The notes under the pieces: generated by a model | Told to the model about the DNA's origin: nothing | The model's database searches: none | The model's input: only the letters and a program-made list of their open reading frames with translations | Part shown: piece after piece, positions 56,689 through 64,000 of the stretch | How positions within the stretch are numbered: the first letter of the stretch is position 1 | How the letters are laid out: each line of letters opens with the position of its first letter | Assembly (NCBI RefSeq): GCF_037948395.1 | Contig: NZ_CP149940.1 | Coordinates: 5,146,001-5,210,000, forward strand | Direction: 5' to 3' | Source of the DNA: Serratia nevei | Lineage (GTDB): Bacteria; Pseudomonadota; Gammaproteobacteria; Enterobacterales; Enterobacteriaceae | Length of the DNA: 64,000 nucleotides | Made by a program: the position numbers and the translations under genes

Positions 56689-57699
56689 ATGAAACGTGAA
56701 TTAGCCATCGAATTTTCCCGCGTTACCGAAGCCGCCGCGCTGGCGGGCTACAAATGGCTGGGACGCGGCGACAAGAACGCCGCCGACGGCGCGGCGGTCC
56801 ACGCCATGCGCATCATGCTCAACAAAGTGGATATCGATGGCCGCATTGTGATCGGCGAAGGCGAGATCGACGAAGCGCCGATGCTGTATATCGGCGAACA
56901 GGTCGGCACCGGCCAGGGCGACGCGGTCGACATCGCGGTCGATCCGATCGAAGGCACCCGCATGACCGCCATGGGCCAGTCGAATGCGCTGGCGGTATTG
57001 GCGGTGGGCGATCGCGGCACCTTCCTGCACGCGCCGGACATGTACATGGAGAAGCTGGTGGTCGGCCCGGCGGCGCGCGGCGCCATCGATCTCGACCTGC
57101 CGCTGGCGGAGAACCTGCAGAACGTCGCCGCACGGCTGGGCAAACCGCTGTCGCAGCTGACGGTGATCGTCTTGGCCAAACCGCGCCACGACGGCGTCAT
57201 CGCGCAGATGCAGCAGCTGGGCGTGCGGGTGTTCGCCATTCCTGACGGCGACGTGGCGGCCTCCATTCTCACCTGCATGCCGGAAAGCGAGGTCGATGTG
57301 ATGTATGGCATCGGCGGCGCGCCGGAAGGGGTGATCTCAGCTGCGGTGATCCGCGCGCTGGACGGCGACATGCAGGCGCGTTTGCTGCCGCGCCATGAAG
57401 TGAAAGGCGACAGCGCCGAGAACCGCCGCATCGGCGAACAGGAGCTGGCGCGCTGCCGGGAAATGGGTATCGAGGCCGGTCAGGTGCTGCGCATGGACCA
57501 GATGGCGCGCAACGACAACGTGATCTTCTCCGCCACCGGCATCACCAAGGGCGATCTGCTGGAGGGTATCAGCCGCCAGGGCAACATGGCCACGACCGAA
57601 ACCCTGCTGATCCGCGGCAAGTCACGCACCATCCGCCGCATCCGTTCGACCCACTATCTGGATCGCAAAGACCCGGCGCTGCACGAGTTTTTGCTGTAA
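56689..57699 (+). CDS. glpX: Class II fructose-1,6-bisphosphatase
   Basis: Mn-dependent fructose 1,6-bisphosphatase of gluconeogenesis; it completes the route from glycerol to hexose phosphate with TpiA encoded downstream. It has 336 residues; substrate/metal motifs GEGEIDEAPMLYIGEQ (about 57-72) and AVDPIEGTRMTA (about 84-95). The start MKRELAIEFSRVTEAAALAGYKW matches E. coli MRRELAIEFS. The frame is open 49 codons upstream through the terminator, which is not coding. Confidence 0.97.
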   Translation: MKRELAIEFSRVTEAAALAGYKWLGRGDKNAADGAAVHAMRIMLNKVDIDGRIVIGEGEIDEAPMLYIGEQVGTGQGDAVDIAVDPIEGTRMTAMGQSNALAVLAVGDRGTFLHAPDMYMEKLVVGPAARGAIDLDLPLAENLQNVAARLGKPLSQLTVIVLAKPRHDGVIAQMQQLGVRVFAIPDGDVAASILTCMPESEVDVMYGIGGAPEGVISAAVIRALDGDMQARLLPRHEVKGDSAENRRIGEQELARCREMGIEAGQVLRMDQMARNDNVIFSATGITKGDLLEGISRQGNMATTETLLIRGKSRTIRRIRSTHYLDRKDPALHEFLL

Positions 57700-57739
57700 G
57701 CCGACAAGAGACCGCCCCCAGTAGCCGCTGAGGGCGGGT

Positions 57740-58714
57740 TCATCCCGCCACCGGCGTTTTGGCGGGCAGCAGTTTCCCACGCAACAGCAGCCACAGCGTC
57801 TTCACCATCAGGCCGACGAGCAGCAGGTTAGCCAACGCGAACAGCCCCCAGGCCAGCACTTGCATATCGGCCCCGCGCTGGCTCTGCAACAACCGCAGCG
57901 ACGCGTTCGCCATCGCCGATAAGCCGAACGAGAAAGCCCACATGCCCGGGCTGAAGCCACCGGCAAAAAACCAACGCACCAACCGGAACATAAAAAACAG
58001 CTGCAGCAGGCCGTAGCCCAACAGGATTAAGGCGAACGTATCGAAGTCGTTGCCATTGACGCATAACCACGCGTAGCAGGCGACAAAGGCCGGAGCCAGC
58101 TGAATACCGATAACGCCGCGGGCGGCGGCCGGCAGCGCGGCCTTGGTGCGCAGACGGTGGATAATGGCGGGTTCGAGGGTCAGCCATGAAATCAAACCGG
58201 CGCCAAGAAACATCATGCCGATATCAGGGTGGCCGGCGGTGCCAAACGCCATCGCGCAGATAAAGTTAGCGGCCACCGTCGGCAGGTAGAATCCCGGCGT
58301 CGTGGCCTCCGACGCGAACTCGCCGCGCCACAACGGCGCACAGCGCCAGGCCGAGAAGATGAGCTGGCCGACGGAGCCCGCGACCATCAGCCCATTCGCC
58401 AGCGGCAGGCTGTAGGGGTGCAAACCGATGGACACCAACACGCCGCCTGCCGGAAGCAAGCTGATAAAACTGAACTGAGTGTTGCTGCGAAACTCGTCAC
58501 GCACCGCGCGTGGGTCAATCAGGCAGCGGCAGAGATAGATCAGCGCCAACGCCAGCCAGATAGCACTGCCGAGAAAGATGAGCGACTCACCCAGCCAGCC
58601 GGGCCCATAGCCGAGCGTGGCGGCGTATCGCCAGGCGCTGCCGAGGCCGAAAACCCCCAGAACCATCCCAAAGAAACCGACGGGAACACGTTGAATGCAC
58701 TGCAGTGATGACAT
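57740..58714 (-). CDS. tehA: TehA-type SLAC1 family anion/dicarboxylate channel protein
   Basis: Membrane protein of the TDT/SLAC1 family; E. coli TehA gives tellurite resistance when overproduced and is built of ten helices around an anion pore. It has 324 residues and ten likely membrane segments, with the family blocks VPVGFFGMVLGVFGLGSAWR at the start and GFYLPTVAANFICAMAFG near 140. The usual partner tehB (SAM-dependent methyltransferase) is not present. It is convergent with glpX. Position is not that of E. coli. The natural substrate is unknown. Confidence 0.88.
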   Translation of the reverse strand: MSSLQCIQRVPVGFFGMVLGVFGLGSAWRYAATLGYGPGWLGESLIFLGSAIWLALALIYLCRCLIDPRAVRDEFRSNTQFSFISLLPAGGVLVSIGLHPYSLPLANGLMVAGSVGQLIFSAWRCAPLWRGEFASEATTPGFYLPTVAANFICAMAFGTAGHPDIGMMFLGAGLISWLTLEPAIIHRLRTKAALPAAARGVIGIQLAPAFVACYAWLCVNGNDFDTFALILLGYGLLQLFFMFRLVRWFFAGGFSPGMWAFSFGLSAMANASLRLLQSQRGADMQVLAWGLFALANLLLVGLMVKTLWLLLRGKLLPAKTPVAG

Positions 58715-58848
58715 AGCGAATAACCCGGAAAAATACTGTCGGTAAAGTGTATACCGATCGCCTCAGCGCAGTAATAACCTGGGTCAAACCGGCGGCAGGA
58801 CCTTAGTCGTCTTGCAAGACTAAGGCCTGCGCCGGTTCAGGAAGAGGG

Positions 58849-60033
58849 TTATGCGGTATGCCCCTGATGTTGCATCCGGTTGGACAGCGGCCACCAGCAC
58901 AGCAGGATCAGCAGCGCCATCGCGAACATCAGCAATCCGAGGCTGAACTGCCCGGTTTGCGGCAGCATGGCGGAAAGCCAGGTCGCGAGCCCCGATCCCA
59001 TGTTCTGCATGCCGCCCACCAACGCGCCCGCCGCGCCGGCCAGGTAAGGGAACGGCTCCATCGCCCCGGTGGTCGCCAGCGGGAACAGCATGCCGGCGCC
59101 GAAGAAGAACAGCGCGGCCGGCACGATCAGCGTCCAGATGTTCATCACGCCGAACCAGCCCGGGATCCACATCATCGCCCCCGCCAGCAGGCAGCTAATC
59201 ACCGAATGCCACATCAGGGTGTGGAAGGTCTTGCCGTCGCGCCCGGCGTACCAGGCGCCGAAAAACGCCGCCGGGATCGGCAGAATGAACAGGATGCTGA
59301 CGGTCAGACCGCTCAGCCCCAATACGCCGCCCATCAACACGCCACAGCTGGCCTCGAATACCGCAATCCCCGCCAGCGCGCCGATCAGCATCACCAGATA
59401 GCAGCTGAAGGTGCTGTCGCCCAGCAGCTGGCGAAAACTGGCCAGCATGCGGCGTTTTTCCGTCTGCACCGGGCGGGTCTCCGGCAACCAGCGAAACATG
59501 GCGAAGGCGACGCAGGCGCACAGCGCCAACAGGAAGGCATAACAGGCGCGCCAGCCGAACACCATTGCCAATGCGCCGCCGATCACCGGCGCCAGCAGCG
59601 GGCTAACCAGAATCCCCATGTTCAACAGGCTATTGGCGTAGCGCAGCGCGGTGCCGGCATACAGATCGCGCGGCATGGTGCGCGCCATCACGCCCGCCAC
59701 GCCGGTGCCCATGCCCTGAATCGCGCTGGCGGCGACCAGCATCGTCAGGTTGGTGGACAGCAGCGCGCCCAGCGCACCGACCAGGAAGATCATCATGCCG
59801 GTCAGGATCACCGGACGACGTCCGATACGGTCCGATATCGGACCGTAAATCAGCTGGGAGAAACCGTAGGTCAGCAGATACGCCGCCATCACCCGTTGCA
59901 CGGCGCCGGTGCGAACCGACAGATCGTGGGCGATATCAGCAATCACGGGAACATAAATGGTTTGCGCCATCTGGCCGACGGCGACCAACAGGATAAGCAT
60001 CACCAGCAGGTGAAAATTCTCTAGTTTTCTCAT
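58849..60033 (-). CDS. emrD: Multidrug efflux MFS transporter EmrD
   Basis: Drug-proton antiporter of the MFS (DHA1) family; in E. coli EmrD exports uncouplers and hydrophobic compounds. It has 394 residues, 12 segments, motif A GPISDRIGRRPV (about 63-74), motif C-like LLNMGILVSPLLAPVIGG (about 135-152) and the conserved VGQMAQTIYVPVIADIA of helix 1. Near-complete match to E. coli EmrD, though E. coli has the gene elsewhere. It stands alone on its strand, 134 bases before the tehA start. Confidence 0.93.
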   Translation of the reverse strand: MRKLENFHLLVMLILLVAVGQMAQTIYVPVIADIAHDLSVRTGAVQRVMAAYLLTYGFSQLIYGPISDRIGRRPVILTGMMIFLVGALGALLSTNLTMLVAASAIQGMGTGVAGVMARTMPRDLYAGTALRYANSLLNMGILVSPLLAPVIGGALAMVFGWRACYAFLLALCACVAFAMFRWLPETRPVQTEKRRMLASFRQLLGDSTFSCYLVMLIGALAGIAVFEASCGVLMGGVLGLSGLTVSILFILPIPAAFFGAWYAGRDGKTFHTLMWHSVISCLLAGAMMWIPGWFGVMNIWTLIVPAALFFFGAGMLFPLATTGAMEPFPYLAGAAGALVGGMQNMGSGLATWLSAMLPQTGQFSLGLLMFAMALLILLCWWPLSNRMQHQGHTA

Positions 60034-60330
60034 TATCTTCGTTAACGTTTCAACTCGTCACAGCGTCCCGGTATGGCCGTTGCAGCAGCCAGAACGGCGA
60101 GCAGCCCTCTATGGCGGCATAAACTAATCAAATCTGATTTTTTTAGCGAGTTTCAGGAAGATATTGATCCAGGTCACACTGGCAGCAAACCCGACCAGGC
60201 TCGTAAATTAAACTGTACGTCTAACGCTTTGGAGTTAAAAATAGCGCCCTTGCAGTAGCCGCGCTTTAGCATTTAATCGATAATTCTTTTCATCAACTTG
60301 AAATAAAATAACACCATAGGGATTTGGTTC
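60034..60330. other. emrD / SufR-like regulator divergent region
   Basis: 297 bases with promoter-like A/T stretches on both sides (about 60115-60150 and 60270-60315). ATCCAGGTCACACTGG at 60166-60181 is a possible CRP-like half-site. No small gene is supported; the 61-codon frame from 60073 lacks a ribosome binding site. Confidence 0.45.
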
Positions 60331-60942
60331 ATGAAAACACCTGAGCTGATTTTATTGCAGTTAAAGGCTCTCGGCCCGCACTCGGCCAAAATGCTGGCGG
60401 AGCGTCTGGACATTACGCCGATGGGCATCCGACAACATCTGCAATCCCTGGAAAAACGTGAGTTGGTTTGTTACGAAGAAGCGCGCAGCAAGGTCGGCCG
60501 CCCGACGCGCTACTGGTCGCTGACCGAGCGAGGGCACGCCTTTGCCGCCGCCGATCAGGAGCGGCTGCGGGCATCCGCGCTGCAGCTGTTTGGCGGCGCC
60601 GGGGTGGAGCCGTTGCTCAACGCGCGCGAAGAGCAGCTTTATCTGCGTTATGCCGAAGAGCTGTCCTCCGAGCGCAGCCATCAGGACCGGTTAGCCCGCC
60701 TGGTGCGCCTGCGGCAACACGACGGTTACATGGCCGAATTGTTCGACCACCCGCACGGCGCGCTGTTGGTGGAAAACCACTGCCCGATTGGCGTGGCCGG
60801 TTCCAGCTGCAGCAGCCTGTGCAATTCCGAGCTGCAGCTGTTTCACCGCCTGTTCGGCAACGACTACCGGGTAGAGCGCACCGCGCACGCCATTTCCGGC
60901 TCACGACATTGTGCTTATTTGATTCGACCACGGGAGCTTTAG
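60331..60942 (+). CDS. SufR/COG2345-type winged-helix regulator with Fe-S cysteines
   Basis: A 203-residue regulator: DeoR/ArsR-like winged helix at about 1-75 (LILLQLKALGPHSAKMLAERLDITPMGIRQHLQSLEKRELV; wing RSKVGRPTRYWSLTERG) and a C-terminal domain with four cysteines spaced C-X8-C-X3-C-X29-C (Cys151, 160, 164, 194; NHCPIGVAGSSCSSLC and SRHCAYLI). This is the layout of SufR-type repressors that bind a 4Fe-4S cluster. The gene ends three bases before the fpr start, so both are in one transcript and probably translationally linked. Function as an iron-sulfur or redox sensor is inferred; its target is unknown. No counterpart stands next to fpr in E. coli. Confidence 0.85.
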   Translation: MKTPELILLQLKALGPHSAKMLAERLDITPMGIRQHLQSLEKRELVCYEEARSKVGRPTRYWSLTERGHAFAAADQERLRASALQLFGGAGVEPLLNAREEQLYLRYAEELSSERSHQDRLARLVRLRQHDGYMAELFDHPHGALLVENHCPIGVAGSSCSSLCNSELQLFHRLFGNDYRVERTAHAISGSRHCAYLIRPREL

Positions 60943-60945
60943 AGT

Positions 60946-61692
60946 ATGGCTGAATGGGTAAACGGCAAGGTTACGCAGGTAAAACAATGGACCGACGGGC
61001 TGTTCAGCCTGGTGGTCAATGCCCCCATCGATCCTTTCACCGCCGGGCAATTTGCCAAGCTGGCGCTGGAGATCGACGGCGAACGGGTGCAACGTGCCTA
61101 CTCCTACGTCAATGCCCCCGACGACGCCAATCTGGAGTTCTATCTGGTCACCGTGCCGGAAGGCAAGCTGAGCCCGCGCCTCAGTCAGCTGCAGCCGGGC
61201 TCGGACGTGATGGTAACCAAAGAAGCGGCCGGCTTCTTCGTGCTGGACGAGGTGCCCGACTGCGATACGCTGTGGATGCTGGCGACCGGCACCGCCATCG
61301 GCCCCTATTTATCGATTCTGCAGCAGGGCGCCGGCCTGGAGCGCTTCAACAACCTGGTGCTGGTGCACGCCGCGCGCTTTGCGCGTGACCTGAGCTACCT
61401 GCCGCTGATGCAGCAACTGCAGCAGCGCTACAACGGCAAGCTGCGCATCCAGACCGTCGTCAGCCGCGAAGAGGCGCCCGGCTCATTGACCGGCCGCGTA
61501 CCGGCGCTGATCGAGGACGGCCGGCTGGAAGCGGCGATCGGTTTGACTATCGACGCCGAAACCAGCCACGTGATGCTGTGCGGCAACCCGCAAATGGTGC
61601 GGGACACCCAGCAAACGCTGAAAGACCACCGCCAGATGCGCAAGCACCTGCGCCGCAAGCCGGGCCACATCACCAGCGAACACTACTGGTAA
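60946..61692 (+). CDS. fpr: Ferredoxin/flavodoxin-NADP+ reductase
   Basis: FAD enzyme passing electrons from NADPH to flavodoxin or ferredoxin, for Fe-S repair and radical enzymes. It has 248 residues: FAD domain with RAYSYVNAP (about 50-58), NADP domain with GTAIGPYLSIL (about 117-127) and the C-terminal Trp of EHYW that stacks on FAD. In E. coli it is induced by SoxS. Here it directly follows the SufR-like gene, giving an additional likely control. Confidence 0.97.
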   Translation: MAEWVNGKVTQVKQWTDGLFSLVVNAPIDPFTAGQFAKLALEIDGERVQRAYSYVNAPDDANLEFYLVTVPEGKLSPRLSQLQPGSDVMVTKEAAGFFVLDEVPDCDTLWMLATGTAIGPYLSILQQGAGLERFNNLVLVHAARFARDLSYLPLMQQLQQRYNGKLRIQTVVSREEAPGSLTGRVPALIEDGRLEAAIGLTIDAETSHVMLCGNPQMVRDTQQTLKDHRQMRKHLRRKPGHITSEHYW

Positions 61693-61703
61693 CCCGGCGA
61701 GGG

Positions 61704-62123
61704 TCAGCGGAACTTCACCGGTTCGGCTTCCGGGCCAAACCGGTTATCTCCCGGCGTGCCGACGAAGGCACCCAGATCGATCATCATCATCACGATAATC
61801 AGCGTCGGAATGAAACGCCCAACGCCCCATTGCCAGATCGGCGCCAGCATCTGCCAGTTCCCCGCCGCCAGCATCCACGCCAGGATCAGCAGCAGCGCCC
61901 ACCAGCCGGCCTTGTTGCGATCGTGCAGGCGCTTGACCAGCACCGCCGCCGTCGGCCACAGCAGCGCCACGATAAAGAAGGCGATGGATTGGATGGCGAC
62001 CAGCTGATAATTGGCCAACGTAAACGCCGCCGCCATCAGCACCAACCACAGCCCCATCCAAATCCAGAAGTCGCGCCGCCCGATGCGGCCCTTAAAAGAA
62101 AAACACCACTGTTGTAACGTCAT
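61704..62123 (-). CDS. yiiR: DUF805 inner-membrane protein YiiR
   Basis: A 139-residue membrane protein with four likely segments. Family hallmarks: N-terminal FKGRIGRRDFWIWMGLW, and WPTAAVLVKRLHDRNKAGWWALL in the middle; ends near GDNRFGPE. The start MTLQQWCFSFKGRI at 62123 matches E. coli YiiR; upstream codons in the frame are not conserved. Function unknown. It is convergent with fpr (11 bases between stops). Confidence 0.92.
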   Translation of the reverse strand: MTLQQWCFSFKGRIGRRDFWIWMGLWLVLMAAAFTLANYQLVAIQSIAFFIVALLWPTAAVLVKRLHDRNKAGWWALLLILAWMLAAGNWQMLAPIWQWGVGRFIPTLIIVMMMIDLGAFVGTPGDNRFGPEAEPVKFR

Positions 62124-62301
62124 CGATTCCTGCGCTCTAAGCCTGCCCATATTCTGCGCCGCAGTGTAACATAGGCGCTGCCGGGCCGAGTTTTCCGCCT
62201 CGCATAACGCGGTGCGCCGCACAGCTTTCTCGTCAGCGAACCGATAATGGCGTGGGATCTTTGACAAGCCCCGCGGGTTATCGCTTTAATCGGAGCCATC
62301 T

Positions 62302-62907
62302 TTGTCCTTGATGCCATACGCCATGCTGAGAAAAACCCTCGTCATCGCCTGCCTGCTGCAGGTGGCCGCCAGCGCCTGGGCCGATCCGCCGCCCGCCGAT
62401 GCGACGCCCGCCGCACCTTACCTGCTGGCCGGGGCACCGACGTTCGATCTGACGGTGGTCAAATTCCGCGAAAAATACAACCGCGATAACCCGAAGCTGC
62501 CGATTGGCGAATTCCGCGCCATTCCCACCGCCGAAGACGATTCGCCGCTGCTGACGCGCGCCGCCAGCAAACTCAACGAAAACCTGTACGCCTCCACCGC
62601 GCTGGAGAAAGGCACCGGTAAAATCAAAACGTTGCAGATCACTCACCTGCCGCTGCAGCAGGCCAATGAAGAAAAAACCGCGCGCGCCATCGCCATCAGC
62701 TACATGGCGGCGCTGATGCGCCAGTTCGAACCGGCGTTGACAATGGAACAGAGCCAGAACAAGGTGAACAGCCTGCTGGAAAAAGGCAAAGGGTCGCGCT
62801 TTTACCAACAGCAGGTCGGCGCCATTCGCTATGTCGTCTCGGACAACGGCGATAAAGGCGTAACCTTCGCGGTTGAACCGATTAAGCTGGCGCTTTCCGA
62901 GCCGTAA
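62302..62907 (+). CDS. yiiQ: DUF1454 periplasmic protein YiiQ
   Basis: A secreted protein of about 200 residues: hydrophobic signal peptide (MLRKTLVIACLLQVAASAWA, cleavage before DPPPAD) and a DUF1454 domain (PYLLAGAPTFDLTVVKFREKYNRDNP ... ASKLNENLYASTALEKGTGKIK). The TTG at 62302 has CGGAG six bases upstream and is given as start; ATG at 62311 or 62323 is also possible. Function unknown. It precedes tpiA on the same strand, as in E. coli. Confidence 0.88.
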   Translation: MSLMPYAMLRKTLVIACLLQVAASAWADPPPADATPAAPYLLAGAPTFDLTVVKFREKYNRDNPKLPIGEFRAIPTAEDDSPLLTRAASKLNENLYASTALEKGTGKIKTLQITHLPLQQANEEKTARAIAISYMAALMRQFEPALTMEQSQNKVNSLLEKGKGSRFYQQQVGAIRYVVSDNGDKGVTFAVEPIKLALSEP

Positions 62908-63034
62908 CGGCGCGGCATTTAATGACGAAAAGCAAAGCCTTCGCGCTTAATGATCTCTATACTGTTGGGCAGGTAAACTGCCGGTCCGGCAGTTGTCATT
63001 TCGACTCTCGCGTTTTCTAGTTGGAGGAAAAAAC

Positions 63035-63802
63035 ATGCGTCATCCATTAGTTATGGGTAACTGGAAGCTTAACGGCAGCACCCACATGGTCAACGAACTG
63101 ATCGCCGGCCTGCGCAATGAGCTGAGCAGCGTTGACGGCTGTGGCGTCGCCATCGCCCCGCCGGTGATGTATCTGGATCAGGCCAAGCACGCGCTGGCCG
63201 GCAGCCGCATCGCGCTGGGCGCGCAGAACGTGGACGTTAACCTGTCCGGCGCCTTCACCGGTGAAGTTTCCGCCAACATGCTGAAAGACGTCGGCGCCCA
63301 GTACATCATCATCGGCCACTCCGAGCGTCGCACCTACCACAAAGAAAGCGACGAAGTCATCGCCGAGAAATTCGCCGTGCTGAAAGAAGCCGGCCTGATC
63401 CCGGTGCTGTGCATCGGTGAAACCGAAGCGGAAAACGCTGCGGGCAAAACTGAAGAAGTGTGCGCGCGCCAGATCGACGCCGTGCTGAAAACGCTGGGCG
63501 CACCGGCGATGAAAGGCACCGTGATCGCCTATGAGCCGGTCTGGGCCATCGGTACCGGCAAGTCCGCTACCCCTGCGCAGGCGCAGGCCGTGCACAAATT
63601 TATCCGTGACCACATCGCCAAACACGATGCCGCGGTTGCCGCTGAAATCATCATCCAGTACGGCGGTTCGGTGAACGACAAGAACGCCGCAGAGCTGTTC
63701 TCTCAGCCGGACATCGACGGCGCGCTGGTTGGCGGCGCTTCGCTGAAAGCCGACGCTTTCGCCGTGATCGTCAAAGCCGCTGCCGCAGCGAAAAAAGCCT
63801 GA
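63035..63802 (+). CDS. tpiA: Triosephosphate isomerase
   Basis: Interconverts dihydroxyacetone phosphate and glyceraldehyde 3-phosphate. It has 255 residues; catalytic Lys11 (MGNWKLNGS), His in IIIGHSERR near 96, and Glu in [12 protein letters not shown] near 168. GGAGG at 63023-63027 precedes the ATG. It connects glycerol catabolism (glpFKX upstream) to glycolysis and gluconeogenesis. A strong terminator follows. Confidence 0.98.
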   Translation: MRHPLVMGNWKLNGSTHMVNELIAGLRNELSSVDGCGVAIAPPVMYLDQAKHALAGSRIALGAQNVDVNLSGAFTGEVSANMLKDVGAQYIIIGHSERRTYHKESDEVIAEKFAVLKEAGLIPVLCIGETEAENAAGKTEEVCARQIDAVLKTLGAPAMKGTVIAYEPVWAIGTGKSATPAQAQAVHKFIRDHIAKHDAAVAAEIIIQYGGSVNDKNAAELFSQPDIDGALVGGASLKADAFAVIVKAAAAAKKA

Positions 63803-63820
63803 TTGTCTTAGGCTTGTCAT

Positions 63821-63850
63821 AAAAAAACCCCGGCAAGCCGGGGTTTTTTA
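63821..63850. terminator. Bidirectional terminator between tpiA and sbp
   Basis: ACCCCGGC (63827-63834) pairs with GCCGGGGT (63837-63844) around AA, with A-run and T-run on either side. Confidence 0.92.
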
Positions 63851-63867
63851 TTGCCGCTCAGCCGGCA

Positions 63868-64000
63868 TCAGCGTTTGCTGATCTCATCGAACACGCCGCC
63901 GGTGGCGAAGTGCACCTTCTGCGCTTCGGTCCAGCCGCCGAAGGTGTCATCCACGGTGAACAGCTTCAGCTGCGGGAACTGCCCGGCAAACTTGGCCGCC
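63868..64000 (-). CDS. sbp: Sulfate-binding periplasmic protein, C-terminal part (cut by window edge)
   Basis: Last 43 codons of an ABC-importer substrate-binding protein: AAKFAGQFPQLKLFTVDDTFGGWTEAQ...GGVFDEISKR. This matches the C terminus of sulfate-binding protein Sbp (FPKLKLFTIDEEFGGW, FDQISKR). E. coli also has sbp near tpiA, with cdh between; here sbp is adjacent. The CysP thiosulfate-binding paralogue is less likely because of the ending. The rest lies outside the window. Confidence 0.9.
   Translation of the reverse strand, partial: AAKFAGQFPQLKLFTVDDTFGGWTEAQKVHFATGGVFDEISKR

Overview
The window is chromosomal DNA from a GC-rich member of the Enterobacterales. The proteins match Escherichia coli K-12 orthologues closely along their length, but the arrangement (an ilv, arg and met block with argG inside the arg cluster, and a peroxiredoxin-glutaredoxin fusion next to oxyR) and the base composition fit Serratia or a near relative. 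The genus is inferred from gene content recalled from memory, not from a search. Almost all of the DNA is core genome: there is no insertion sequence, prophage, integron or CRISPR array.

Layout. (1) 1-9256: end of ilvC, its divergent activator ilvY, then on the minus strand a DUF2461 gene, a small membrane protein gene fused translationally to the end of the operon, and ilvA-D-E-M-G behind the ilvL leader peptide and attenuator (branched-chain amino acid synthesis). (2) 9390-13802: an MFS transporter gene, comM/yifB, maoP and hdfR. (3) 14032-19825: one complete rRNA operon on the minus strand (P1-P2-boxA-16S-tRNA Ile-tRNA Ala-23S-5S-tRNA Asp-tRNA Trp-terminator). (4) 19877-27690: murI and btuB with a cobalamin riboswitch, trmA, yijD-fabR, sthA and oxyR. 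(5) 27786-30538: a Prx-Grx fusion peroxidase divergent from oxyR, a flavoprotein disulfide reductase and an orphan HicB-like protein. (6) 30575-36423: argHGBC and divergent argE around shared ARG boxes. (7) 36682-44774: ppc, metF, metBL and metJ with MET boxes. (8) 44852-53639: rpmE, priA, cytR, ftsN, hslVU with a sigma-32 promoter, menA, rraA, zapB. (9) 54164-57699: glpFKX. (10) 57740-64000: tehA, emrD, a SufR-like Fe-S regulator gene directly in front of fpr, yiiR, yiiQ, tpiA and the 3' end of sbp.

The genes form several regulated circuits that can be read from the DNA: ilvL attenuation, IlvY control of ilvC, ArgR boxes between argE and argC, MetJ boxes before metF and between metB and metJ, an exactly spaced OxyR site between oxyR and the peroxidase, a B12 riboswitch on btuB, and sigma-32 control of hslVU.

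No wholly novel system was found. The points most worth a second look are the oxyR / Prx-Grx / disulfide-reductase module, the SufR-like regulator coupled to fpr, the membrane protein overlapping ilvA by four bases, the orphan HicB, and the rRNA operon, which has the downstream neighbours of E. coli rrnC but the upstream neighbours of rrnB.
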